DNA of 51,166 bases from Gammaproteobacteria bacterium (lineage in GTDB: Bacteria; Pseudomonadota; Gammaproteobacteria; Steroidobacterales; GCA-2729495). The notes beneath the pieces are model-generated. The model was not told the DNA's origin and ran no database searches. It saw only the letters and a program-made list of their open reading frames with translations. Positions 38,562 through 48,565 of this stretch are shown in pieces (position 1 is the stretch's first letter; each line of letters begins with the position of its first letter). The stretch is from NCBI GenBank assembly GCA_009692345.1, contig SHZI01000007.1:1-51166 (forward strand), written 5' to 3'. The position numbers were made by a program, and so were the translations under genes.

Positions 38562-40619
38562 ATGAGTTATCGACTAGGGGTTGACGTTGGCGGCACGTTC
38601 ACGGATCTGCTTCTCATCGACGAGAAGAATGGCGACGTTTTCACGGCCAAGGTGCCGAGTACGCCCCATGACTCGTCTGTGGGCGTATTGAGCGGTATCG
38701 AGAAGGTGTGCAAGAACGCCGGAATCGATCCCAAGAACATTACCCACTTCATGCACGGCACTACCGTGGCCACCAACACGGTACTTACTGGTTCCGGAGC
38801 CAAAGTCGGCCTGGTGACCACGAAGGGTTACAGGCAGGTTCTGCAGATCGCCCGCTCCTTTGTCCCCGGTGGGCTCGGCGGCTGGGTGATTTACAACAAG
38901 AGCCTCCCGCTGGCGCCGCTGGCCCTGACGATCGAGGCTGACGAGCGTATTGGCGCTCGCGGCGAAGTGGTCAGGAAGCTTGATGAAGCGAAGCTGCGCC
39001 GGGACCTCAAGGCCCTCGGCAAGAAGGGGATCGAGGCTCTGACGATTTCGCTGATCAACTCCTTCGCCAATGGCGATCACGAGGTTCAGGTCGCGAAGAT
39101 CGCCAAGGAAGTAATGCCAAACATCCCGATCTCCCTGTCGTCAGAGATTGTTCCCGAGATGCAGGAATACGAGCGGACACTCACTACGGTTGCCAACTCC
39201 TACGTGCGGCCGAAGGTGGAAACCTATGTCCGCAACCTGCATCGCCAGTTACAGAAGACGATGAGCAAGGTCCAGCTGCACATCCTTCGTTCGGACGGTG
39301 GGCTGGCGTCGGCCAAGGCTGCCGAAGCCTTCCCTGTCAACCTCCTGATGAGCGGCCCGGCCGGCGGCGTGTCCGGGGCGGTGTGGGTTGCCGAACAGGC
39401 GGGCTTCAAGAATCTGCTCACCTTTGACATGGGCGGGACGTCAACTGACGTTTGCCTGGTCCAGGATGGCAAGGCCCAGTTGCGGCGCGAGACGACCGTT
39501 GGCGACGTGGTCGTGCGCGCTTCCTCCCTTGACGTCCGGACAGTGGGCGCTGGTGGTGGTTCGATTGCCAAGGTGCCAGAACTGACGAAGGCACTGCGCG
39601 TAGGTCCGGAAAGCGCCGGTGCAGTTCCCGGTCCGGCAACCTACAACCGCGGCGGCGAGAAGCCGACGGTTACGGATGCCAACGTGGTCCTTGGCTACCT
39701 GCCCAGCGGCGAAGTTCGCCTCGGTGGCGACATGAAGCTGCGGCGTGACCTGGCCGAGAAGGCAGTGCAGTCCACGGCGGACGCACTGAAGATCAGCCTC
39801 AAGCAGGCGGCCGCCGGCATCATCGATATCGTCAATGAGAATATGTACGGGGCCCTGCGGCTGGTCTCGGTGGAAAAGGGTTACGACGCCCGGGACTTCG
39901 CTCTCATTGCGTTTGGTGGTGCCGGTCCTTTGCACGCCAATGCGCTGGGCAAGCTGATGGGCTCCTGGCCCGTGATCATTCCGCCGGGACCTGGCGTACT
40001 GTGTGCCTACGGCGATGCCACCACGCGGGTCCGCGACGAGGCCTCCCGGACCTTCATCCGGCGCTTCAGTGAGACCACCGGCAAGGAAATCTCCAAGATC
40101 TTCCGTTCGCTGGCCAATGACGCATCCAAGACCCTGGATAACGAGGGCATTCCCAAGGCTGACCAGTCAGCCAGCTACCAGGTGGATATCCGTTACCACG
40201 GGCAGGGTCTGCTCCTCACTGTGGATCTCGAGATCGAGGAGTTTGAGCAACGGGGGCTCGATGGCATCGGCGAGCGCTTCGACGAGATGCATCGCCAGTT
40301 GTTTACCTTTGCGCTGCCGCTGGAGAAGGAACTGGTCAATCTTCGGGCGGTAGCCCAGGGCAAGCCCACCAACGTACGGGCGTCCCGGGTGGAGAAGGGG
40401 GGCGAAAGCCCCTCGGCAGCAGCGACTGCCAAGCTATCGGTCTACGTTGATGGCAAGGATCAGGACGCTACGCTGTACAACCGCGCCAAGCTGAAGTCAG
40501 GCAATGCGATCAAGGGCCCGGCGATCGTCCTCGAGATGGATTCGACTACTTTGATCCTTCCGGGGCACGTTGGCACTGTGGACGACTGGGGCAATATCCT
40601 CATTAACCCTTCCGTCTGA
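38562..40619 (+). CDS. hydantoinase/oxoprolinase family protein, HyuA-like subunit
   Basis: RLGVDVGGTFTDLLLID; HGTTVATNTVL; FDMGGTSTDVCLV; FGGAGPLHANALG. Confidence 0.93.
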   Translation: MSYRLGVDVGGTFTDLLLIDEKNGDVFTAKVPSTPHDSSVGVLSGIEKVCKNAGIDPKNITHFMHGTTVATNTVLTGSGAKVGLVTTKGYRQVLQIARSFVPGGLGGWVIYNKSLPLAPLALTIEADERIGARGEVVRKLDEAKLRRDLKALGKKGIEALTISLINSFANGDHEVQVAKIAKEVMPNIPISLSSEIVPEMQEYERTLTTVANSYVRPKVETYVRNLHRQLQKTMSKVQLHILRSDGGLASAKAAEAFPVNLLMSGPAGGVSGAVWVAEQAGFKNLLTFDMGGTSTDVCLVQDGKAQLRRETTVGDVVVRASSLDVRTVGAGGGSIAKVPELTKALRVGPESAGAVPGPATYNRGGEKPTVTDANVVLGYLPSGEVRLGGDMKLRRDLAEKAVQSTADALKISLKQAAAGIIDIVNENMYGALRLVSVEKGYDARDFALIAFGGAGPLHANALGKLMGSWPVIIPPGPGVLCAYGDATTRVRDEASRTFIRRFSETTGKEISKIFRSLANDASKTLDNEGIPKADQSASYQVDIRYHGQGLLLTVDLEIEEFEQRGLDGIGERFDEMHRQLFTFALPLEKELVNLRAVAQGKPTNVRASRVEKGGESPSAAATAKLSVYVDGKDQDATLYNRAKLKSGNAIKGPAIVLEMDSTTLILPGHVGTVDDWGNILINPSV

Positions 40620-40667
40620 CGCGCACGCTGCCCGGTCAAGCCAGCTACAGAATTCAGGAGTAGAGAA

Positions 40668-42590
40668 ATGCCAGCCAGGATTATTGAGACACGCCCGCGC
40701 CCCTTCAGTCGCGTCACCATTGACCCCATCACGCTGGACATCATCGAAAACGCGATGATGAATGCCCGGTTCGAGATGGACACGGTGCTGTTCCGCACTG
40801 CGATGTCGCCGGGTATTCGCGAACAGCACGACGAGTTCCCGATGATTGCCAATCTGGACGGCAAAATGGTGGTCGGCCAGTTCGGGAGCTTCATCTACGG
40901 CTTTAAAGCCGCTTACCACGGGACTATCGAAGAAGGCGATATGTTCCTCACCACTGATCCCTACACCTGTAATGGAGCGGTGAGTCACTCCAACGACTGG
41001 TTGCTGCTCCGCCCGATCTTCAAGGATGGTCGTCTGATCTCTTACGCAGCCATGTTCGGTCACATGACCGATATCGGCGGCAAGGTTCCTGGCAGTCTGC
41101 CCACCGACGCGCAGTCGATCTTTGAGGAGGGGATCCGGGTGCCCCCCACCAAGATCTTCAAGAAAGACGTACTGCAGGAAGATGTCCTTGAACTGATTCT
41201 GCACAACTGCCGCATGCCGCAGTGGAACCGCAGCGACTTCTACGCCATCGTCGCCGCGATCCGCACCGCTGAGAAGCGGGTTATCGAGATGTCCAATCGC
41301 TTTGGCGACGACACCCTGTATTCCGCCCTGGAGGATCTCCTGGACCGCAACAAGCGGGCCATGAGCAAGCTGATCAAGGCGGCTATCCCGGCCAAGAAGC
41401 AGTACTTCGAGGACTACCTGTGCGATGACGGCATGGGCATGGGCCCCTACAAGATAAAGTGCGCCATGTGGCGGGAGGGTGAGAAAGTCATCTTCGACTT
41501 TGAGGGGACTGATCCCCAATCGTCGGGCTCCGTGAACTTCTACCTCAATGAGGAGATGTTCAAGATGTTCTGCGGCGTTTACATGATCATGGTTTTCGAC
41601 CCGCAGATCATGTTCAACGACGGGTTCTACGATCTGATGGAGGTACGCATCCCCGACGGCTCGCTGCTGAAGCCCCGGTTTCCAGCGGCACTGTCCTGCC
41701 GGACGCACGCCCTGGGACGGATTTTTGACATCCTTGGTGGACTGCTTGGTCAGGGCAATCCGGATTTCCTGTGCGCCGCGGGCTTCTCCGACAGCCCCCA
41801 CTTCATGTACTCCGGCTATCGCAAGACGGGCGAGTGGTATCAGCTCTACAGCATCGGCTTCGGCGGCGTCCCGGGTAAGCCCTTTGGCGATGGACCGGAC
41901 GGTCATTCGCTGTGGCCCAGCTTTACCAACGTGCCGAACGAGTTCCTTGAGAGCTATTTCCCGCTCCGGATCGAGACTTACGAGACCCTGTCAGACAGCG
42001 GCGGAGCCGGCGTTCACCGGGGCGGTAACGCCCTGCGGGTCGGGTATCGGTTCCTTGAGCCTGGCCAGATCTCCATCCACGATGACCGCTGGTTGACCTA
42101 TCCCTGGGGCGTCAATGGCGGTCTGCCCGGTGCCCGCAGCCGGAAGATCCTCATGCGCAAGAACGGCAAGAAGGAGTTGCTGCCGTCCAAGTGCGACCGC
42201 GTTGTAGTGGCTGAGGGCGACTTGCTGTACTTCGATACCTGGGGTGGCGGAGGCTGGGGCGATCCTTTCAAGCGGCCCACCGAGAAAGTGGCCTTCGATG
42301 TGGAGGCAGGACTGGTCTCCCGGGAAGGCGCCAAGCGTTATGGCGTAGTCATCAAGCCGAATGGCACGGTCGACGACAAGGCGACCCTGGCTCTCAGGGC
42401 CAAGATGGCCAAGAAGCGTGGGAAGACCAAGCTGTTTGACTTTGGTGGGACGATTCCCGAACTCAAGAAAGCCTGCAAGAAGGAGACCGGGCTTGAACCG
42501 CCGAAGACCCCGGTATTCCAGACCTGGATCAAGGCACCTCAGCCAGCCAAAGCCAGCAACGGCAAGAAGGCCGCGCGCAAAGTTGCTTGA
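40668..42590 (+). CDS. hydantoinase B/oxoprolinase family protein, HyuB-like subunit
   Basis: DPITLDIIENAMMNARFEMDTVLFRTAMSPGIREQHDEF; DPYTCNGAVSHSND; SDSGGAGVHRGGNALRVGYRF. Confidence 0.93.
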   Translation: MPARIIETRPRPFSRVTIDPITLDIIENAMMNARFEMDTVLFRTAMSPGIREQHDEFPMIANLDGKMVVGQFGSFIYGFKAAYHGTIEEGDMFLTTDPYTCNGAVSHSNDWLLLRPIFKDGRLISYAAMFGHMTDIGGKVPGSLPTDAQSIFEEGIRVPPTKIFKKDVLQEDVLELILHNCRMPQWNRSDFYAIVAAIRTAEKRVIEMSNRFGDDTLYSALEDLLDRNKRAMSKLIKAAIPAKKQYFEDYLCDDGMGMGPYKIKCAMWREGEKVIFDFEGTDPQSSGSVNFYLNEEMFKMFCGVYMIMVFDPQIMFNDGFYDLMEVRIPDGSLLKPRFPAALSCRTHALGRIFDILGGLLGQGNPDFLCAAGFSDSPHFMYSGYRKTGEWYQLYSIGFGGVPGKPFGDGPDGHSLWPSFTNVPNEFLESYFPLRIETYETLSDSGGAGVHRGGNALRVGYRFLEPGQISIHDDRWLTYPWGVNGGLPGARSRKILMRKNGKKELLPSKCDRVVVAEGDLLYFDTWGGGGWGDPFKRPTEKVAFDVEAGLVSREGAKRYGVVIKPNGTVDDKATLALRAKMAKKRGKTKLFDFGGTIPELKKACKKETGLEPPKTPVFQTWIKAPQPAKASNGKKAARKVA

Positions 42591-42632
42591 TTCATCGCGG
42601 CACTAACTGAGCAAGGGTTGGCTGGAAAAAAG

Positions 42633-42665
42633 AGGCCCTGGCGTACCTCCGGTACGCCAGGGCCT
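42633..42665. terminator. bidirectional intrinsic terminator between HyuB-like gene and IclR gene
   Basis: AGGCCCTGGCGTACC-tcc-GGTACGCCAGGGCCT perfect 15-bp stem; A-rich 5' flank and T-rich 3' flank. Confidence 0.93.
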
Positions 42666-42696
42666 TTAACTTTTTGCCCATGAAAAGAGTGGTGGG

Positions 42697-43524
42697 TCAG
42701 GCGTCAGGCGAGGACGCCGGATTGTCTGTCGCTATGGCCAGCGCCTGCTGCTCGCTCTGGGAGACAAAGTCTTCGGCAATGCGCTGGGTTACGGCCCGGA
42801 GCCTGGGGACGAACCGTGCGATGGCCTCCGCTTCCGGGACGGCAGTGCTGGAACAGCGGATGGTGAGTGCGGCGAGCAGGCGCTCGCCGGCAAGAATAGG
42901 GACTGAGAGGCTGAGTTCGTCCGAGACCCGCCGGGGGCGGCGCCACGCGGCATAGCCACGTTTGCGCGTCTCGAGCAGCAGGTCGAGGACCTTCATGCGG
43001 TTTGCGGCCGGCTGGTCTTCCGGTCGCTTGGTCTTGGCCAGCAGGTCCAGCAATGCGTCCCTTTGTTCGGGTGGGCACCAGGTCAGGTAGGCGATGCCTG
43101 AGGCAGAACCAAGGATTGCCACCCGGAATCCCGGACCGCGCTTTTCCACTGCCAGAGGACTGCGGTGATCGGTCGTCTGCCTGATGAGCATGGTAGAGCC
43201 GGAGAGTGTCGCGATGGCCACGGGCCACACGAGCTCGGCGCAAAGTTCATACATGTACGGCCGTGCAATCTGGGTGACCCAGGCTTCGTCGTCGAAGCCA
43301 TCCGACAGGCCACGCACCAGAATGGTCATGCGGTATCGTTCGTCGCTGGCAGCGCGATAGGCGTAGCCTGCGTGGCACAGGGTCTCCAGGATCCGGTAGG
43401 TTGTCGTCCGGGGCAGATCAATGGCAGTGGCGACCTCGGAAACGGTTGCTCCGTTGTGCTGGTTCAGCACATGCAGTACTTCAAGGCCGCGGAGCAGGGC
43501 TCGGATGGGGCGGGTGGAAGTCAT
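42697..43524 (-). CDS. IclR family transcriptional regulator
   Basis: RGLEVLHVLNQHNGATVSEVATAIDLPRTTTYRILETLCHAGY wHTH and IclR effector domain. Confidence 0.94.
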   Translation of the reverse strand: MTSTRPIRALLRGLEVLHVLNQHNGATVSEVATAIDLPRTTTYRILETLCHAGYAYRAASDERYRMTILVRGLSDGFDDEAWVTQIARPYMYELCAELVWPVAIATLSGSTMLIRQTTDHRSPLAVEKRGPGFRVAILGSASGIAYLTWCPPEQRDALLDLLAKTKRPEDQPAANRMKVLDLLLETRKRGYAAWRRPRRVSDELSLSVPILAGERLLAALTIRCSSTAVPEAEAIARFVPRLRAVTQRIAEDFVSQSEQQALAIATDNPASSPDA

Positions 43525-43623
43525 CGCGTTTCAGGGTTCCAGGGTTCCAGGGTGACCGACAGGCGGTCGATCTTAGTGAGTCCCGCCAGGAAAGCCAATA
43601 CCGCTGCTGATTTTTTACCTACC

Positions 43624-43644
43624 GTTACGCTTGGCTGGCGTAAC
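43624..43644. promoter_or_regulatory. candidate operator GTTACGC-N7-GCGTAAC
   Basis: Perfect inverted repeat between divergent IclR and SDR genes; related GCGTTACG at 43661. Confidence 0.5.
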
Positions 43645-43736
43645 GCAATCGGCGGCACACGCGTTACGGAGCGCGCGTGTCGCTGCGGGCATGCGGCGTT
43701 GTGCCGCGGTGGATAACTCTCCTGGGGAGCTCGGCA

Positions 43737-44468
43737 ATGACAGACCATCCAGCGCCTGCACGTACCGTACTCGTTACCGGAGCCAATCGGGGCCTGGGCC
43801 TTAAGTACTGTCGCCAACTGGTAGCGGAGGGGTGGCTGGTTCTCGCTGCCACCCGGGATCCGGAGCGAGCCCACGATCTTCAGGCCCTGGCCAGGGAGTA
43901 TCCGCAGCGCGTTCGCCTGGTGCAGCTTGACGTCGTGAAGGAGAGCGATGTGCAGGCGCTGGCAGAGGAACTGCGCGGGGTGCCGCTGGACATGCTGATC
44001 AACAACGCCGGAACCTTCGGTCCTGAGGGCTGGCCGGGCGGGATGCGGTATCAGAGTCTTGCCCACATGGACTATGAGATCTGGCGGAACATTCTTGAGG
44101 TCAACCTGCTCGCGCCGTTTCGACTGACCGTCGCGCTCGCCCCGAGTCTTCGTCTGGCGTCCCGCGCCGTGGTGGTCATGTTGTCCAGTGACCTCGGTTC
44201 CATAGGCAACAATCGACTGGGTCAGTCCCACGCCTATCGCACGAGCAAGGCAGGGCTGAACATGCTGACCCGGAGCATTGCCAACGAGTGGCCTGATCTG
44301 ATCACCATCGCCATGGCTCCTGGCTGGTGCAAGACCGAACTCGGCGGGGAGGGCGCGCAGATAGACCCGGCGGACAGCGTCCGTGCTCAGGTGCGGACGT
44401 TTGCCGCGCTAAACCCCAGCCACAACGGCCAGTTCATCGACCGGTTTGGCGCAACTGTCGCCTGGTAA
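43737..44468 (+). CDS. short-chain dehydrogenase/reductase
   Basis: TVLVTGANRGLGLKYCRQL; NNAG; YRTSKAGLNMLTRS. Confidence 0.93.
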   Translation: MTDHPAPARTVLVTGANRGLGLKYCRQLVAEGWLVLAATRDPERAHDLQALAREYPQRVRLVQLDVVKESDVQALAEELRGVPLDMLINNAGTFGPEGWPGGMRYQSLAHMDYEIWRNILEVNLLAPFRLTVALAPSLRLASRAVVVMLSSDLGSIGNNRLGQSHAYRTSKAGLNMLTRSIANEWPDLITIAMAPGWCKTELGGEGAQIDPADSVRAQVRTFAALNPSHNGQFIDRFGATVAW

Positions 44469-44476
44469 GGCGGGAA

Positions 44477-45985
44477 TCAGTAGACGACCGTCGTCGCCTT
44501 GGTCTTGAGGTAGGGATCCAGACCCTCACGCCCGAACTCCCGCCCCCAGCCTGACTGCTTGTTGCCACCAAACGGTATGGCAGGATCGACAGCCGCATGG
44601 CAGTTAATGCTGACCTGTCCGGCGTCGATCATGGCCGCCATCCTGTGCGCCACCGAGATGTCCCGGGTCCAGACGCTGCCCGACAGGCCGTAGATGCCCT
44701 TGTTGGCCTCGTCAGCCACGGCCTGGAGCTCGCCATCGCCGAAGGACTGGGCGCAGAGGACCGGGCCAAAGATCTCCTCCCGCGCAATCTGCATGTCCAT
44801 GTTGGTCTTGCTGAAGAGGGTCGGCTTCACGAAGAAGCCACGGCCTGGAAGCACCTCACCGCCACACACCAGTTCAGCGCCTGATTGCTTGCCTGACGCG
44901 ACATAGCCCATGACCCGGTCGCGCTGCTCAGCAGAGATCAGTGGTCCAAGGTCGCTGTCGGGACTCATTCCCGGGCCGATGCGAAACTTGCCCGCCAGGT
45001 CGCCAACCTGGGCCACGACCTTGTCAAAGATGTCCTGGTGCACGAAGAGGCGCGTGCCCGCCATGCAATTCTGTCCCTGCAGGAAAAAGGCCCCCCGGGT
45101 AACACCTGGAATGACGCGGCTGAGGTCGGCGTCCGGAAAAACGACCATTGGCGACTTGCCCCCGAGCTCCAGGGTGACCCGCTTGAGGTTGCCCATCGCT
45201 GCGGCGACGATTTTCTTCCCGACTTCCGTTGAGCCCGTGAAGGCGATCTTGTCGACGTCCGGATGAGCAGCGAGGGCCGCACCTGCCGTCTCGCCGTAGC
45301 CCGGAACAATATTGATAACGCCGTCCGGAAAGCCGACGCGCTTGATGAGTTCGCCGAGAAAAAGGGCCGTAAGGGGCGTCTGCTCTGCCGGCTTCAGCAC
45401 TACTGTACAGCCCGCAGCCAGGGCGGGACCCAGCTTCAGCGTGGCCATGATCAGTGGGGCATTCCACGGAATGATGGCACCGACCACCCCGATCGGCTCA
45501 CGGCGCGTGTAGGTCAGGGATTCCCCGTTACGCACGCCCGTAGGTGATACCGGGATCGTGTCACCGGTGATCTTGGTTGCCCAGCCGGCGTAATAGCGCA
45601 GGAACTCGCAGCCGAATGACGCAATGGAGTACTGGGCAAGCATGAGAGGCATGCCGTTATCCAGAACCTCCAGTTCGCTGGCCAGTGCCAGGTTGGCCTC
45701 GAGCTCGTCGGCCAGTTTCCAGATCAGTCGCGTCCGCTCGTAGGCGGTCAACTTTGACCACTCGCCGCGAAATGCCTTGCGGGCGGCGCTCACGGCCCGA
45801 TCGATATCGTCCTTGCCACCAGCTGCCACTTTGGCCAGGTGGCCTTCGGTGGCAGGGTTGAACACGTCAATGGACTCCCGCGAGGCTGACGTTACCCACT
45901 GGCCCCCGATCAACAGGCGGTGCTCCCGGTTGAGAAAGGACTGCGCGTCCGGACTTGGTGTAATGTTCTGGGCAGCGGCGCTCAT
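44477..45985 (-). CDS. aldehyde dehydrogenase
   Basis: IPWNAPLIMATLKLGPALAAGCTVVLKPAEQTP; VTLELGGKSPMVVF; GQNCMAGTRLFVH. Confidence 0.95.
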   Translation of the reverse strand: MSAAAQNITPSPDAQSFLNREHRLLIGGQWVTSASRESIDVFNPATEGHLAKVAAGGKDDIDRAVSAARKAFRGEWSKLTAYERTRLIWKLADELEANLALASELEVLDNGMPLMLAQYSIASFGCEFLRYYAGWATKITGDTIPVSPTGVRNGESLTYTRREPIGVVGAIIPWNAPLIMATLKLGPALAAGCTVVLKPAEQTPLTALFLGELIKRVGFPDGVINIVPGYGETAGAALAAHPDVDKIAFTGSTEVGKKIVAAAMGNLKRVTLELGGKSPMVVFPDADLSRVIPGVTRGAFFLQGQNCMAGTRLFVHQDIFDKVVAQVGDLAGKFRIGPGMSPDSDLGPLISAEQRDRVMGYVASGKQSGAELVCGGEVLPGRGFFVKPTLFSKTNMDMQIAREEIFGPVLCAQSFGDGELQAVADEANKGIYGLSGSVWTRDISVAHRMAAMIDAGQVSINCHAAVDPAIPFGGNKQSGWGREFGREGLDPYLKTKATTVVY

Positions 45986-46133
45986 GGATCTTCTCCCGGT
46001 GTAGGCCCGGCAGCATAATTGCCGGGCCCGGCCTCAAGCAAGGCATTTGGTGCTGCTGCTGACTGCAGTGCCCTGGCCTGTACAATGCACGGCTACAACC
46101 CCTTTAACACTCAATAACCATCGCTCAGAGGAC

Positions 46134-46622
46134 ATGTCTATGGCTATCAAGGTTGGAGACCGGCTCCCCGCAGGCAAGTTCAGCATCATGACCAAGGACG
46201 GCCCCGGTGCCCTCACCACTGAGGACCTGTTTGGTGGCAAGAAGGTTGTGTTCTTTTCGGTTCCTGGTGCATTCACACCCACTTGCTCCAACATTCACCT
46301 CCCGGGTTACGTCAAGCACGCCGGGGAGATCAAGGCGAAAGGCGTGGATACGATTGCCTGCATGTCCGTTAATGACGTCTTCGTGATGGATGCCTGGGGC
46401 AAGGACCGGGCCGTCGGCGACAAGGTGCTGATGCTGGCTGACGGCAATGGTGACTTCACGAAGGCGCTGGGACTCGAGTTGGACGCCAGCGGCTTCGGCA
46501 TGGGTCACCGCAGTCAGCGCTTCTCCATGGTCGTGGACAATGGGGTGGTCAAGGAACTCAACGTGGAGGCCCCGAAGGAGTTCAAGGTCAGCACCGCCGA
46601 GTGCGTGATGAATCAGCTCTGA
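46134..46622 (+). CDS. peroxiredoxin (Prx5-like)
   Basis: KVVFFSVPGAFTPTCSNIHLPGYVKHAGEIKAKGVDTIACMSVNDVFVMDAW. Confidence 0.95.
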   Translation: MSMAIKVGDRLPAGKFSIMTKDGPGALTTEDLFGGKKVVFFSVPGAFTPTCSNIHLPGYVKHAGEIKAKGVDTIACMSVNDVFVMDAWGKDRAVGDKVLMLADGNGDFTKALGLELDASGFGMGHRSQRFSMVVDNGVVKELNVEAPKEFKVSTAECVMNQL

Positions 46623-46673
46623 AGCGCCAGTCCACCCACCAGCCCCAGATCCAGAGCCACGCAGGAAAGTCCC

Positions 46674-47369
46674 ATGGAAGAGACGCAGGTCGTCACCACG
46701 CTGCCCTTCATCTACGCAGCATTCAAGTACCTCCACATACTACTGTTCGTTTACTGGCTTGGTGGCGACGCGGGCGTGTACTACTCCAGTACGTTCGTGA
46801 TCAACAACAAGCTGTCAAAGGACGCGCGGCTGACGGCCTTCAAGATCTTTCTCAACCTGGACATGCTGCCGCGCTACTGCCTTGCCCTGATGCTGACGGT
46901 GGGTGGGATACTGGCGGAGTTTATCGGGTACACGCACCCCACCTGGCAGATGATAGGGATCGTGGCGCTGGGCCCGATCTGGGTCTGGGTCGTGCACATG
47001 GTCCATGCCAAGGAGGGCACGGACTTCGGCAGGATGCTGGCCAAAGGGGACTACTGGTTTCGCTTCTTCATGATTTTTGCCCTGCCCACATCAGTCGTGT
47101 ACCACTGGATTACGGGCCCCCTGAAGCCATTTCCCTGGCTCGCCGCGAAGTTGCTTATTTTCTCCTTTCTGATCTTCTGCGGCTTCGTTCTGCGCCGGAA
47201 GTTGCCGCCATTCATCGAGGGTTTCCGGATGATGGCAGGGCAGGGTGTAACGCCAGAAAGCGACAGCAAGATGTACAACGGTCTGATGGCCTGTCGGCCT
47301 TACGTCTGGGCCATCTGGGCCGGCGTCGCGCTGTCGGCGTTCCTCGGGGTCTGGAAGCCGGGAGCCTGA
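46674..47369 (+). CDS. uncharacterised integral membrane protein
   Basis: Several hydrophobic segments; FKYLHILLFVYWLGGDAGVYYSS. Confidence 0.7.
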   Translation: MEETQVVTTLPFIYAAFKYLHILLFVYWLGGDAGVYYSSTFVINNKLSKDARLTAFKIFLNLDMLPRYCLALMLTVGGILAEFIGYTHPTWQMIGIVALGPIWVWVVHMVHAKEGTDFGRMLAKGDYWFRFFMIFALPTSVVYHWITGPLKPFPWLAAKLLIFSFLIFCGFVLRRKLPPFIEGFRMMAGQGVTPESDSKMYNGLMACRPYVWAIWAGVALSAFLGVWKPGA

Positions 47370-47389
47370 CCTGCAGCCAGGCGATTCGG

Positions 47390-48565
47390 TCACTCAGCCT
47401 GGCGAGTCATCCGGTAGGTAATCCCGACCAGTGCTGCAGAGGTCGCAATCAGGGCGGCTACGGGCAGGAAATCCCCGGTGTACAGATAGCCTGCGGCGAT
47501 GCTGAAGCTGCCGCTGAGCACCAGGGCGAGGGAACTCGATAACCCCGCAGCGGTTCCTGCCATGTCCTGCCGGTGGTTAACGGCACCTGCCACCGATAGC
47601 GGCGTCTGTACACCCGCAGCGAACATCAGCAGGGTCAGTGGCACCAGCAAGCCACTCATCGTGACGCCCCATATCAGGGTCCCGGTCAGCAGACCGGCGC
47701 CGGCCCCCAGAATCATGCTTGTGCTCACGAGCAACAACCGGCGGCTACCCAGTTGCGTCGTCAGGCGGGCACCAATCCAGGCGCCCGCCACATAGGTCAG
47801 GCCCATCGCGCCCCAGATCGCCCCGAAAGTTGCCTCGTTGACGGCAAGGTGATCGGCGAACACGACGGCCGCCACGGCCAGGAAGGCGAAGAAGCAGCCC
47901 TGCAGGAACGCGTACATCAGCGTGTAGCCGACGAAAACCCGGGACCCGAGCAGATCCCGGTAGCTGGTGAGCCAGTGCTGACGCTCTTGCAGCAGGCCGG
48001 TGACCTGGCGTGTCTCAGCCAGGCGCAATGCCATCGCAACCGTGACGAGCAGACCCAGGCCTGCACTCACGAAGAATACCGACTGGGGTCCCAACCAGGT
48101 GGTGAGTGCGCCGCCGATGAGGGGCCCCAGCACCGGTGCAATACCCATAGCCGCGCCGATAAAGCCAAGAGCGCGGACTGTCCCCAGGGCATCGTGGGTG
48201 TCCCTGACGATGGCCCGGGAGCCAACGGTGCCCACACTGACGCCGAGTGCCTGGAGCAGGCGACACAGGAGGAGCGCGGTAAAGCCAGTTGCCAGGGCAC
48301 AAGCGACGCTGGCAGCAGTGAACAGACCAAAGCCAGCAAGGATTACCGGACGCCGGCCATAGCGGTCACTCAGTGCGCCGACCACGGGCTGACCAACCCC
48401 GAGACCGAACAGATAGGCAGCAATAAGAAACTGCGCCCGGCCCTGGCCGACGCCGTAGCGGTCCGCCACCGCCGCCAGAGTGGGCACGACCACGATCATG
48501 CCAAAAGGTGACAGGGAGCTGGCCACGCTCAGCAGCCATAACGAAGGCGCTGGCCGTGGCGTCAC
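47390..48565 (-). CDS. MFS transporter, Bcr/CflA-type drug resistance
   Basis: 12-TM-like pattern; [21 protein letters not shown]. Confidence 0.92.
   Translation of the reverse strand: MTPRPAPSLWLLSVASSLSPFGMIVVVPTLAAVADRYGVGQGRAQFLIAAYLFGLGVGQPVVGALSDRYGRRPVILAGFGLFTAASVACALATGFTALLLCRLLQALGVSVGTVGSRAIVRDTHDALGTVRALGFIGAAMGIAPVLGPLIGGALTTWLGPQSVFFVSAGLGLLVTVAMALRLAETRQVTGLLQERQHWLTSYRDLLGSRVFVGYTLMYAFLQGCFFAFLAVAAVVFADHLAVNEATFGAIWGAMGLTYVAGAWIGARLTTQLGSRRLLLVSTSMILGAGAGLLTGTLIWGVTMSGLLVPLTLLMFAAGVQTPLSVAGAVNHRQDMAGTAAGLSSSLALVLSGSFSIAAGYLYTGDFLPVAALIATSAALVGITYRMTRQAE

Noticed and set aside
40497-41906. Long antisense ORF (469 aa) opposite the HyuB-like gene
   Set aside because: Shadow ORF with composition mirroring the true gene; no family motif
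46601-47542. 313-aa + strand ORF overlapping peroxiredoxin and membrane protein
   Set aside because: Out of frame with both supported genes; low-complexity shadow translation
47753-48511. 252-aa ORF opposite the MFS gene
   Set aside because: Antisense shadow of a clear transporter gene
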